Assembly: GCA_004764695.1 (NCBI GenBank)
Contig: SMSO01000007.1
Location: 1,743,270 to 1,807,269 of the forward strand
Length of the DNA stretch: 64,000 nt
Direction: 5' to 3'
Source of the DNA: Schizochytrium sp. TIO01
Lineage: Eukaryota; Sar; Bigyra; Thraustochytrida; Thraustochytriidae
In this document: piece after piece, positions 54,144 through 64,000 of the stretch
Numbering within the stretch: the stretch's first letter is position 1
How the letters are laid out: each line of letters opens with the position of its first letter
Position numbers and translations under genes: made by a program
The notes under the pieces: model-generated
Told to the model about the DNA's origin: nothing
The model's database searches: none
Seen by the model: only the letters and a program-made list of their open reading frames with translations

Positions 54144-55319
54144 ATGAAGCGGAATCTCTCACTCTCAGGTGCTAATTTTGCAGCTGACGGCCAACAAAGG
54201 GTTGGCCATGGGTACTCCACTGATCCTCGATACAGACATGACCAGAACCAACTGCACGTACCTTCACAGCAACAGTATCTTGGCTCACAGCAAGGCAGAC
54301 ACAATGCTTACGGTCAAGGGCTCCCTGGACAGCAACAACAAATGCAGCAGCAGGTGCAGCAGCAAATGCAGCAGCTTCAATTGCACCAGTCATCGCAACA
54401 ACCTCAACAACAGCAACAGCAGGGAGGATTTCATAATAGCTCTGGCCAGCAGAGAGGATCAGATCTTCATGCTGGAAACTTTAGACCGAATATCGGGAAT
54501 GGGTCACAGGGAGACCAACCGACGCCGCAACCAATGTCGCAGGGCATGTCACAGGGTGCAGATCAGTTGGAGAAGCGCCTTCGTGAGCAACGGCAGTCAT
54601 CATCGAGCATGTTCACGCCACAATTACTGGCTGCATTCCAGTCCTCAGGGTCGTCTGGCCTCAACACTCTCCAGACAATGTTGGCATCACCCTCGCCCTC
54701 TCCTGCGAGTCCCCCACCCGCCTCAGGCATGAATGTATCAGGGTCAGGCGGAAATGTTCCAGCACAGGACCGCCCCAGCAGCAATAACTCGGCATCCCTC
54801 AACACGGCGCGCATCACTGATAGACAAACCTATAAGGAGGTTCGCGAACGCATGGTGGATATGGTTGACGATAAGCAAGTCCTCAGTAAGCATGACTTTG
54901 ATCAGCTTTATGTTGATTTACGCCGCACACAGGAATTTGCGCGACAGGTCAGTATGCCTGACAGGTCCAAGCTGCAGCTCAAGGACACAGGAAATATTAA
55001 CGTAGAAGAAGCTTGGCAACAGCTCTTGGAACGCAGTCTTATTGCAGAGAATGATGATGAGAACTTCATTCGCTTGCTTATTTGGCGTCAGCACCTGCGC
55101 CTTCACACAAGTAACTTTGAGCCTCCTACCTTTGCTGATTCACGCCAATGGACAGGTATGCTCTTTCGTCAGACACTCATGAACATGGTTGAGGAGACCC
55201 GCATCTTCAAAAACTCAAAACCACGTACGCGTAGTGAGCTCTTTCTGCGCCTTTACTTACTTGCGAAGGTTTCGGGTATTCAGCTGGAGTTTCACCACAC
55301 TGACTTCCGCTCCGGATAA
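54144..55319 (+). CDS. Gln-rich protein with a conserved-looking helical C-terminal domain, function unknown
   Basis: A 391-residue single-exon protein starting at ATG 54144 in a good context (CACACCATGA). Residues 1-150 are Gln-rich (several Q runs and QQMQQQ repeats) and residues 150-225 are Ser/Pro-rich. From about 230 to 385 the sequence changes to a charged helical domain with evenly spaced leucines and tryptophans (TYKEVRERMVDMVDDKQVL, VEEAWQQLLERSLI, FIRLLIWRQHLRLH, RQTLMNMVEETRIF, ELFLRLYLLAKVSG). This looks like one compact all-helical fold, but I do not recognise it. A long Gln-rich N-terminus before a single folded domain is common among coactivators and mRNA-decay factors; that is only suggestive. 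It has the longest upstream gap in the window. Confidence 0.8.
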   Translation: MKRNLSLSGANFAADGQQRVGHGYSTDPRYRHDQNQLHVPSQQQYLGSQQGRHNAYGQGLPGQQQQMQQQVQQQMQQLQLHQSSQQPQQQQQQGGFHNSSGQQRGSDLHAGNFRPNIGNGSQGDQPTPQPMSQGMSQGADQLEKRLREQRQSSSSMFTPQLLAAFQSSGSSGLNTLQTMLASPSPSPASPPPASGMNVSGSGGNVPAQDRPSSNNSASLNTARITDRQTYKEVRERMVDMVDDKQVLSKHDFDQLYVDLRRTQEFARQVSMPDRSKLQLKDTGNINVEEAWQQLLERSLIAENDDENFIRLLIWRQHLRLHTSNFEPPTFADSRQWTGMLFRQTLMNMVEETRIFKNSKPRTRSELFLRLYLLAKVSGIQLEFHHTDFRSG

Positions 55320-57817
55320 GGTACATCATCGCAAATCCTCCATGTTTTTTTATCATCTCTCGTTGATGTAAATCTTTTCTTTGGGATTTGGTCATGATCT
55401 TTTCCCCCGTCAATGCGTGGCTCGCTTCGCATCTACACACAGTGGACGTCATCACATGATACGCCTTGACCACATATTGTTCTTCTACCTGCCTGAACTG
55501 CCCTGCCTCCAACGAACCTGCTCTCACCGCTCGTGAGAGTCTTGGTCTTCCCCCTTACCGATCCCCCATGCATAGTAGATTTCCAAGGCTTTTTCAAGCA
55601 CATCTCTTCAATGTTTTAGCTTTTGGTTCCATAGCTCATTCGATGCCTCTTCTAGATCTTGATCTTATTACGTCTTCACTAGTATTTCGCTCAAATTTAT
55701 TCTCCATTAGCTCTCTCAAATCTAATTTGTATTTCTTCATTTAGTAATCCAACTTGCGAAACGAAGAGTGAATCGGGAATAAATTCACTATCGTTATAGG
55801 GAAAAGCGAAACATATCACCACCTTAAGGAAGCATGACCCTTGCAAGTTTTACTCTTTTCCCTCTCTTGGCAAACCTCGTCCTTTGCCTCCCTATACTGA
55901 TTTCACGCATACAGTAGACGGCAATATTTGCATGACATCCGAGAAGAAGCATATCTGCTGGATATTCGATTTTAATTCTAAAGAAAACAAAGATGAATCA
56001 TCAACGATTACCACTTTAGTTTGTACAGGCTAGAAACAAGGAGAGTGAGAACGAAAGAATTGTACGAGATGGCAACAACGAGCTAAAAGTTCTCTAGAGC
56101 TTCATTGCTCAAAGCTCATGAGAAGTTGGCACGCTCAAAGTTCTAACATTATAAGCAATATCAAATCATTTCGGATGTCACTTATGGTTATCTGAGAAGC
56201 CTTGTAACCCTTGACTAAGCCGATGGTCGATATTTGGAACATTGGCTCCTGATACTTAAAGAGAATTGTTTGAGCTAACACAAGAGCGAAATGAGACGAC
56301 ACCGTTGTGTCGCTAGCATATTGTTTTTTGCTTTCTTTTTGTTTTTCCAAAAACGGACAGTATCAAAGTAGTCCAATCAAATTATATATCCTAACCCTTT
56401 ATTCTAGACTGTTGGAATTGTGAATCTCTCTACAATTTTCGTAATCTCTGCTGCAGAGATGTAACTTAAGTAAAACATAAACAAGAGACGATACAAACTT
56501 CTGGTTTAGAGTGTTTGGTTGAAGCGAAACATATTGGCTATAAGTAACTGTATTACCTGATCCCAGTTCCAAAAATACCCACATGTCCACCCCTAGCAGA
56601 AACAAAGCCATCGTCAGGCAAACAAAAACAAATAAAATTTGCGTGCTATGCACACCTATCCAGGAAGTTTGTTCTTCGCAATCTCAAGATTAGCTTCAGC
56701 TCGGATTTTCAAAGTGAACATGGCAATGATCAAGACATTAATCGTTGAGAGGGGGCTATAAAAAGGCGAAACATCGAGCTTGTGTTTACGTCGCTACTTC
56801 ATACATATTCCAAGTTGGTCGTCGGAAATAGTTCACTGAGGCGAACGTGGGCTTGGCGATCTTGCCGGAAAGAACGCTGACCTAGTTTGAAGGAGGCCAA
56901 CCGGGACGCCGTCCGCACATTTAAAAACAAATAGAAGTTCAGGTGCCTAGTTGTGCAAATGAAGGTTGATGGAATATTCCCTCCTATTTGTATAGTCTTA
57001 TATCTTACAATCAAGCTATTATCATGGGATTCTGCTTATCTTTAAGTTAATTGTGGACATAATAACTTCAAGGAAAAGGTGATGCGTAGTCATTGCACCC
57101 ATGCTTGGTTCGCCTTTTCAGCCAGCAGCCTCTTTTGCGTGCCCTTGCGTTGGAAAAGCGAGCAAACTACTTCTGACTAATTAGGAATAGCCACATTAAT
57201 GAACTCGACTCCCTCCTCTCTTGAATGACGAAAACACCATCAAAATACACACTCTCGAAAAGTGAGGTGAAGCTTCACCAACTTGACTCTCTATTCGACA
57301 CTATCCATCATCCTCACAATCACTCACACGCGGTTCAGGAATTATTGCTGTATTCACCTTGCCTTTATACTACTTTGCGAAATAAAAGCTGTTCGCATCG
57401 TCTCGTAGGTCACTTAGAGCACATGTGTAAAGAGTAAACAATGTTCAATCAATATATTTAAATGTTCTTGTCTTAGTAGGATGCGTACAGAATCTTGACA
57501 GGAGCATGCTTTCTTCTCCTTTCGTTTTGGGAATCTCAATCACTTTATAGAAAATCATTGAACAATTCTGAACTTTTTACTTTATTATCATTTACCAGCC
57601 ATATAGCGTCCGTGTCGCCGGGATAATGTACCTCCTGTCTCTGTCTGTGGTCCTGGCTCCGTCGCACAGAGGAGGTAATCACTGTTTAACGTTTTCCCAA
57701 GAATGATGATTCTGCCCTCGCTCGTGCACCTCCATAATTCCAAAAGCTATCCAGGTAGGCACTGTGGAAGTTTCATGCAATTAAAGATACGTCTTATCTG
57801 TCTATAGTCATTCGCAA
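55320..57817. other. Intergenic spacer
   Basis: 2.5 kb downstream of the Gln-rich gene. It is AT-rich with no recognised gene. A broken inverted repeat (TACCTCC...CTCTGT with ACAGAGGAGGTA) lies at 57628-57677. Confidence 0.5.
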
Positions 57818-58477
57818 ATGGCTCAGAAACCCACCAAACTATCTATTCTATACCCACGGGCGTACAAACCAAGCCTGTGGCGGCCTGCGCACACACCCCT
57901 GTCCCAAGAGGCAACGAGAGCGCTGCCGCAATCATGCCTGCAAGAGGTTTCGAGTTTGCCAGAGATATTCATTCGTGTATTAACTCGAGCTAGAATAGCA
58001 TCCGCGTCCGACGGCCCTCCCGCACGCACAATCTATGCTAGCCCAGTCGGTCGTAATCTACGAATCAGAATAAAAGACGAAGCTCTCTCTAATAATCTTT
58101 TTAAGTTGGCAAATTACTATCGTGCACATAAATCTTACGTCGTGGGAGTATATAACTTGACCCAAGTACAGGCATAAGCTCCTGAAGGGTCTGTCTCAGA
58201 GTCTCCCTCCGAACCTCAAGTAGATTTCAAGGCGTTAGCATCATTCGAAACCTTCCATAAAGCCAAAATTCTGCGGTGGCTCCATGACGACGTGACTGTA
58301 GAAACTTTAGAAAAGTTCCTCGTGCCTGCAACTCGCAAAGTTTTCTTTGGAAAGGTAGACTCGAAGGTCGCTTCGCACACCTCCCTTCGCCAACCTCAGA
58401 ACCATAGTAATAGGTACCTATCACCATCAATTCCCTTGACATTTCACGACACGTCTATAATACTGTGCAGAACTTGA
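57818..58477 (+). pseudogene. Possible broken gene: one frame with a single internal TAA
   Basis: From ATG 57818 the frame runs 119 codons to a TAA at 58175-58177. It then stays open in the same frame for a further ~100 codons, to 58477. The part after the stop (for example APEGSVSESPSEP and FETFHKAKILRWLHDDVTVE) reads like ordinary charged protein, not chance translation, and the part before it is basic and Leu-rich. One stop in 220 codons suggests either a recently inactivated gene or transposon fragment, stop-codon readthrough, or chance. I do not recognise the product and no long terminal repeats were seen. Confidence 0.3.
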
Positions 58478-58940
58478 ACTGCTGAGTTGGATGGTGACGT
58501 GCTTGCTCTCAGGGTTCAAGTCTGTTGTGTTAGGTTCCTGAGTTTGCATACCTACCTACTTACTTCTCAGTTCGACTTGATTCACCTCCAACTCATTGCT
58601 ATAACATGATTTTCAACTCGCAGTCTCGCTCAATCTCTCCAAATCCCTCTCACTCGTTCACTTACACACAGAAAGACTGTGCACGTGCGTGTGTGCGGAG
58701 GTACCTACTGAGACTACCCTAGCTGCTACTTAGACAGATAGGTAGGTGTCTAGGTAGGTGCTGCTAGTACGTGTAAATCGAAGAGGTTGATTAAGTTCAA
58801 AAGATCCCTGAGGATAAAAAATCATTCTCCAAGCTCTTCTCTAGCGCATGCTACGTAGTGGGCATCAATGAATCGAATGCGGAAAAGCACATTGGTGGGC
58901 AACAATTAACTAGAGCAGTATCGAGTGAGCCTGTAAAATG

Positions 58941-58987
58941 GTTTGTTTGTTTGTTTGTTTGTTTGTTTGTTTGTTTGTTTGTTTGTT
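58941..58987. repeat. (GTTT)n microsatellite
   Basis: Eleven perfect GTTT units, the same motif family as the arrays at 42781, 43134 and 46058. Confidence 0.93.
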
Positions 58988-59506
58988 GAATATAAACATC
59001 TCATTTTCGTGAGAATGCGATTTTGGAAGAGGATAAGAATTGCAAGTGCAGACCCTATCAGCGCTGTAGGTACTCCTATGGCGCCAGCCCCCCCCGTTCA
59101 CGTGCCGCAATACATATCCTGTATCAAAAGATGCAGAGCAAGTTTTAAGTGCACACCCTGTGCGTCTGGGGATAATAATGTCATGGTAAAGGTTAGAAGG
59201 GCAGTGTGAAACGCAGATTGATTTAGTTGTGCAGAAAATCCCAGATCACGTTCACCTTGTAGGCGCATAGTGCAGCATAAATGACATTGATGCTGTGCTG
59301 AAGGGATACTTCATACAAGTTTCACGGAGGCTCTTTTTATTGGATAATCGATCAATCACAGATTGCAGACAGGAATCGCAACAGCAAACATAAATCTTGA
59401 GGCGGTTGGTTTTCTCTGGACAGCGGCTTTGGCCAAGACCAGGTGAGCATCACCAGCGACAGTCCCTTAAAGCGAGCTGCCCCGCGAGGAGAAGAAGAAG
59501 TACGTA

Positions 59507-59534
59507 AGTGAGTGAGCGAGTGAGTGAGTGAGTG
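59507..59534. repeat. (GAGT)n microsatellite
   Basis: Seven GAGT units with one GAGC variant. Confidence 0.88.
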
Positions 59535-61362
59535 TGGATCTATGTCAAATTAATGATCCTCCTTCTCAAGGTTGAGAAAGAAAAGAAGGTCTCCAGAGAT
59601 GATTTAGGCATCATAAGCGTCGAGCAAAGGATAAAAATGGGATTTGACAGGGAGTTCGAGCAGGCACGACAGCGAAGCTTGAGCAGTACACTGCTCCCCG
59701 GTGGGAGCTCTCGACATTGCTGCTGTTCTCGTCAAGGGCTTGGGCAATCGTTCGAGGCAGTGAATGAGGAGGAGGAGGAAGGAGCATAAGGTTAGTGTTT
59801 CTTTTCTTTTAACTTGAAGAGAGAATTAATTGCAAAGCGACCAAGTCCTCCGCTTTCTCGATTCTCAGACAGCAAAACCGATTGCTGCGCTGCGGCTGAT
59901 CATACTTTGACTGCTGCTAGAGCGAGCTGAGCCGTGTCCGGCGAGATCGAGGCGGTGAGTGCAGCGTACGGCGGCGGCGGCGGCCTTGCCAGGCGAGCTA
60001 GCTCCGCAGAAAGCGAGGGGCGCACGACTTGCATGAGTGATTGGGCTCCTTTGTTTGGCGACTGTGAATGTGTGAGAAAATGAGATCGAGCGAGTGAATG
60101 AAAGAGTGAATGAATGAACGCAGTTGCAGCGAGGGAGTTGGTTGTGCCGTGGGCGGGCGTGCGCCACTCCGGGCCGGGCTGGCGCTGCAGAGGATGGCAC
60201 CGTCGCGGCAAAACCGCCTGCGACGAGATGGTCCTCTGCAGCTGTTGCTTTCAAAGCTGCCTATGGCTCCAGCAGGAGAAAGAACCCCAGCTTGAGGTGT
60301 CTGCCCTCAAGAGTCTGTGTAGGTGTGCTCTTTCTTGGCCTTGTTTCGCTATGGCTTACTTTGCTTTGCGTTGCTTTGCGCGCTTTGTGAACGAAGTTCA
60401 CAATCGAGCTTGTCTTATTTGATTTGCAAACTCGATCCTGTGTTCGAGGGATGGCTTGATTTGCTGTACCTAGCTAGGTAGCAGCAGCGAGTGGCATGGC
60501 AATGGAGGAAGGGATATCATAATTGACGGCGGAGGTGACTGAGGCTTGGAGGAATGAATTGGCGGTGGTGTTTACTAGAAGGAAGCACGCACAGGTACAT
60601 ACATAGGCATGCATGCATGTGCACTACACCACGAACGAGTGCTACGAGTGAGTGCCTTCAATCAGTAGGATTGTGTACTGCGAGCCCTAATGCGAGAGTT
60701 GGATGTTTTCTTCTGTCAGGATCATGGGAGAATCCTGTGTCTGAGTTGTTGCTGTTGTTGTTCGAGTTCTGTGGTTGGTTCCTGATTTGATAGGGACGTG
60801 CTATACAAAAAAGGCTTGCGATAAAGAGGCAACAGGGGAAGGTAACGAAGCAGATATCGACTAGTCTGCGCTGCGTCACCATTCTCTTGGATGCACCCTC
60901 TCTGTCCTTGTTTAGTTGTTTCGTCTTGATGATGGTAATTCAGGAGGAGGATGGGATCTCCACATGGAAGTAGATCCCACCCCTAGAAACGATCATGCAA
61001 TCAAGCAAGCATCAAAGTATAGAATTAACCAAAACCCAAACAACAAAGTAGTAAAGAAAGCAAGAAAGAAAGAACGAAGGGGATCGTCCCTCGCTCACTA
61101 GAGCAACGGGAGTGAGAACAATTTCGCTTTCTATATCCAACAAAACGCCAACAACATAACAGCGAGCCCAATCCAGAGTTAAATACGACACGGACGTGGC
61201 GGTCTCCTCTGCCCACTCGCAATTAATTGTCATCGTGCGTGCGTCCGGTCGTGTTTTGCTGCCTGCCTGTTATCTATCGAGTTGTACCCAGACGTAGTTC
61301 GTTAGTGTAATTTGAGTGTGCTGTAGTATGTAATACGAAGTGAAGAAAGGAGAGGAGCGCGG

Positions 61363-61382
61363 GGAGGAGGAGGAGGAGGAGT
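61363..61382. repeat. (GGA)n purine tract
   Basis: Six GGA units about 170 bp upstream of the MOB1-like start codon. Confidence 0.85.
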
Positions 61383-61545
61383 GTCTTGACTGGCGGATTC
61401 CTTGCTATGATGAGATGAGCCTGAACTCCAAGAAGACTAACATCGATTGACCTATTGATCGATCTCAACTGCTTTCTTTCTGTTTTTGCCATGCTTGCTT
61501 TATTGCCATCGCGGCTCCCAGAAAAGCACACTCCTCGATCAATCC

Positions 61546-62235
61546 ATGATGATGCGACTTCAAGACATGTTCAAACGCGGTGAGAAGCAAACTCTCAAGC
61601 CCGTCAAGACACATGGCACCTTAAAGCGTGCCACCCTTTCCAAGCTGACCCAGCGCACCCTGGGTAGCGGCAACCTTCGCCTGGCTGTGGAGTGCCCCCC
61701 TGATGAAGACATTGATGAGTGGCTCGCCGCCAACACCGTTGATTTCTTCAACGAGATCTCTCTCCTCTACGGACTTGTGATCGATGATGCCGCCCAGTTC
61801 ACCAAGCCTGGTGAAGGATTCCCTCCCGGCTTCGAGTACCGCTGGGGCGAGAGCAACACCAAGAAGCCCATTCGTGTCTCATCCCCGGAGTACGTAGATT
61901 ACGTCATGACCTGGGTTGAGGATCAACTCGACAATGAGGCGATCTTCCCTACTCTCGAGGACGAAGATTTCCCCGACAACTTTATTGACTACATGAAGGA
62001 TATTTACAAGCGTCTCTTCCGGATCTTCGCCATCATGTACCACAGGCACTTCCACGTCTTCGAAGAGCTCGAAGCACAGGCACACCTTAACACCTGCTTC
62101 AAGCACTTTCTGTTCTTTTGCCTGCGCTACGACCTCGTTGAGGACAAGGAGCTCCTTGCACTTGAGGGCCCCGTGAAGCGTCTTAAGCAGGAGTACAAGG
62201 ACCAGGAGCTTGAGGGCGAGCACGTGATGGATTAG
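61546..62235 (+). CDS. MOB1/phocein-family kinase activator lacking most zinc ligands
   Basis: A 229-residue protein from ATG 61546; the frame is open a further 60 nt upstream but has no ATG. It matches MOB1 along its whole length: TLGSGNLRLAVECPPDEDIDEWLAANTVDFFNEISLLYG, then EYRW...KKPIRVSSPEYVDYVMTWVEDQLD and LNTCFKHFLFF. MOB1 binds and activates NDR/LATS kinases in Hippo and mitotic-exit pathways. The structural zinc site of MOB1 uses two Cys and two His. Here the Cys segment reads DDAAQFTKPGEG with no cysteine, the first His position is Ile (FAIMYH), and only the second (H168) remains, so zinc is probably not bound. The fold and basic kinase-binding surface look otherwise complete. It converges with the aminopropyltransferase gene. 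Confidence 0.93.
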   Translation: MMMRLQDMFKRGEKQTLKPVKTHGTLKRATLSKLTQRTLGSGNLRLAVECPPDEDIDEWLAANTVDFFNEISLLYGLVIDDAAQFTKPGEGFPPGFEYRWGESNTKKPIRVSSPEYVDYVMTWVEDQLDNEAIFPTLEDEDFPDNFIDYMKDIYKRLFRIFAIMYHRHFHVFEELEAQAHLNTCFKHFLFFCLRYDLVEDKELLALEGPVKRLKQEYKDQELEGEHVMD

Positions 62236-63094
62236 ATCATAACCCGGCCGGACCCAATCTTAGAGTCATCATCCCATTGCAGGCTTCTGCAACACTGCCC
62301 ACCTCTTCGCGGCGGATTTCCTCCTCGCCCTTGATATACTTATCACCACTGCGGCTCCTGTTGATTTCTCCTAAGTACTAGAGATCCGTCTTCCTCTTTT
62401 GTTGACCTCCAAAGATGTAAAAGTCTCAAATCGAAAAGAGCATACATCGAAGAAAGGAGGAGCACGGATTGCTCCGCTGTCATCCTGTCCCTTGGCTGTG
62501 CGCGCCTCTGCCTCTTTACCCAAGAAATACGCGCCCCAGTCGGCGACTTTTTGTTGTGTCCCCCCTACTGCATGAACTTTTCCAAAAAAAAAAATGGCGT
62601 TGTATAAATGCTGCCTTGCGATTGATTGACTTTCGTGACTAAAAATCATTTTTTGTTTAATCTCACTCCAATCTTTCCCTAATTTCGATACATGTCTTAT
62701 TGGAAAAGAGTTTGAAGGTGATTCCTGGTCTCTTGTATGTCTTGATGATTATTAGCAGGTTTAGTAGGAGAAGTTGCATATATGGGGAAGCAAATCCTTC
62801 AGAAAAAAATAAAAAATCAAGATACAGAACTCAACGTCAACATAGAAGTTGAACAAGATCAAAGACCAACAGATGCAAGGTTAATTTCAATATTCTGAGT
62901 GAATAGACTGGCTTAAACGGGCCAACTTTTGGCACCTCCCCAAAATATCACATTCACATTGCTTCGCCAATGTTTTTGTTTGTACTATGGAAACATAGCT
63001 TCACAAAAAATCATTGTCCAGCAGAGAAAATAACAAGTGCAACGAAAATATGAAAACGATCAAGCAAAAGGTGGGACAGGAAATGTAAGAAAGT
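62236..63094. other. Convergent 3' intergenic region
   Basis: 859 bp between the MOB1-like and aminopropyltransferase stops. A GAAAAAAATAAAAAATC stretch near 62800 may serve 3'-end formation. A poly-A run (62584-62594) is present. No gene was recognised. Confidence 0.55.
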
Positions 63095-64000
63095 TTAGCT
63101 GGAGTACATGAAGACAGGGTTGTCAATGGTCATGACACGGTCCTCCTCTTCGCAATGCTGGCGAATCTCCTTGGGGAGGCCAGTGAGACCACGGAAGGCC
63201 GTACCATCGAGGAAGCGCATGCCCTTCATGCCGCCCTTGATGCGCTTCTCAATCTCCTGGTTAAACTCATCAACGTCACGGTTGAGAGCGGCCTTCTTGG
63301 CCTCAGCAGCGTCACCCTCAGCAGCAAAGGCAAGGTTGAAGCCCCAGTTGCAGCCGAAGGAGGGCACGTCAACAGCGTACGGGATGACGACATCGAAGGC
63401 AGATCTCAGGGTGCTGTGGATGACAGTGAAGCACTCCTCCTTAGCGTTGTAGACGGCTCCGGGACCAGACTGAGTCACGAAGATACCACCGGGGTTAAGC
63501 TTGGTCTGAACAAAGTTGTAGAACTCGTTGGTGTACAGCTTGTAGCCAGGGCCAGCCTCGATCGGGTCGCAGATATCCATGATAACAATGTCAAAGGTCT
63601 CGTCAGTGTCCTCAAGCCACTGCTTAGCGTCCTGGTAGAAGACTTCGAAGCGGGAATCCTCGTAAGCACCACCGTTCCACTCGGGGAGCTGCTCGCGGCA
63701 GATATCACAGGCAACCTCATCAATATCAACCATGACACAGCGTTCGACACTCTCGTGGCGCAGGACCTCGCGGGCGGTGGCGAACTCACCACCACCACCG
63801 ATGAAGACCTTCTTGGGGTTCTTGTGCAAGAGCATGGCAGGGTGCACGAGGGACTCGTGGTAGATGTGCTCGTCAGCCTCAGCGCTCTGCGTCTGGCCGT
63901 CCATAACAAGGGTGCGTCCGAACTGGTTGGTGCGAATGACCTGAACACGCTGGAATGAAGACCGGGCATCAAAGCTAATTTCCTGAAGGGCGAGCTCCAC
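63095..64000 (-). CDS. Thermospermine/spermidine synthase-like aminopropyltransferase (5' end outside window)
   Basis: The visible 301 residues include almost the full catalytic part; the frame runs off the right edge, so the start is not seen. It transfers aminopropyl from decarboxylated S-adenosylmethionine to a polyamine. Visible motifs are DGQTQSAEADEHIYHESLVHP, the Rossmann loop GGGGEFATAREVLRH, the acidic VDID that binds the adenosine ribose, the catalytic-loop DICDPIE followed by GPGYKLYT, and GGIFVTQSG. SAE-DE-IYHESLVHP and DPIE-GP-YKLYT are the wording of plant ACL5 thermospermine synthases, as opposed to classical spermidine synthases (which have ERDEFSYQEM). So thermospermine synthesis from spermidine is the better guess. 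About 20-40 N-terminal residues are likely missing. Confidence 0.9.
   Translation of the reverse strand: MELALQEISFDARSSFQRVQVIRTNQFGRTLVMDGQTQSAEADEHIYHESLVHPAMLLHKNPKKVFIGGGGEFATAREVLRHESVERCVMVDIDEVACDICREQLPEWNGGAYEDSRFEVFYQDAKQWLEDTDETFDIVIMDICDPIEAGPGYKLYTNEFYNFVQTKLNPGGIFVTQSGPGAVYNAKEECFTVIHSTLRSAFDVVIPYAVDVPSFGCNWGFNLAFAAEGDAAEAKKAALNRDVDEFNQEIEKRIKGGMKGMRFLDGTAFRGLTGLPKEIRQHCEEEDRVMTIDNPVFMYSS

Larger units (their letters stand above)
58478..61545. other. Spacer and upstream region of the MOB1-like gene
   Basis: 3.1 kb with many repeats: GTTT (58941-58987), GAGT (59507-59534), GGC near 59970-59983, GAAT near 60090-60118 and GGA (61363-61382). TAGGTACC-type motifs occur near 58701 and 58738-58762. 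A plausible acceptor (GGCTCCCAG|AAAAG) just before 61520 suggests a 5' untranslated intron for the MOB1-like gene. No other gene was recognised. Confidence 0.45.

Noticed and set aside
58500-58530. GGTTCAAGTCT, resembling a tRNA T-loop box B
   Set aside because: The flanking bases do not form a T-arm stem and no A box or anticodon arm is found upstream.
63155-63958. 267-codon plus-strand frame opposite the aminopropyltransferase
   Set aside because: The minus strand carries all the enzyme motifs. The opposite frame is Val/Leu-rich shadow translation.

Overview
This is a eukaryotic nuclear window. Coding regions lack operons and bacterial ribosome sites. A few short GT-AG introns can be placed exactly, intergenic regions are AT-rich and full of microsatellites, and regulatory proteins carry long Gln, Asn and His-Gln tracts. 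The mix points to an intron-poor stramenopile, most likely a thraustochytrid (Labyrinthulomycetes). It includes a 9-kb single-exon surface protein with a Pro-Thr stalk, an ACL5-type aminopropyltransferase, a mitochondrial gamma-carbonic anhydrase, a three-repeat MYB and an ITFG2 homologue. That placement is inference; no rRNA or other phylogenetic marker lies in the window. Stops of all three kinds are used, so the code looks standard.

Layout. From 1 to 10 kb there are the tail of a Pro/Ala-rich protein, a four-helix membrane protein, a WDR89-like WD40 protein (two exons), an ITFG2-like protein, and a RanBP2-zinc-finger/armadillo protein. From 10 to 19 kb a single minus-strand gene encodes a ~2,994-residue cell-surface protein. 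From 20 to 30 kb there are a START-like protein, a membrane protein with a possible FHA-like tail (two exons), MsrA, and the gamma-carbonic anhydrase (two exons). From 30 to 42 kb there are the 3R-MYB, an acyl-CoA dehydrogenase, and an Asn/Gln-rich nuclear-type protein. From 41.3 to 54.1 kb I find no convincing gene, only dense microsatellites and one 14-bp minisatellite. From 54 to 64 kb there are a Gln-rich protein, a long spacer with a possible broken gene, a MOB1-family protein, and the C-terminal part of a thermospermine/spermidine synthase-like enzyme whose start lies beyond the right edge.

Organisation. Genes are independent transcription units arranged almost entirely as alternating convergent and divergent pairs. 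Convergent gaps are about 0.3-1.0 kb. Divergent gaps range from 0.9 kb between housekeeping-type genes to 12.9 kb between the two low-complexity regulatory-type genes. Functional themes are nutrient and growth signalling (ITFG2, MOB1, 3R-MYB), mitochondrial or redox metabolism (gamma-CA, acyl-CoA dehydrogenase, MsrA), polyamine synthesis, and the cell surface. No CRISPR, rRNA, intact transposon or confident tRNA was seen.
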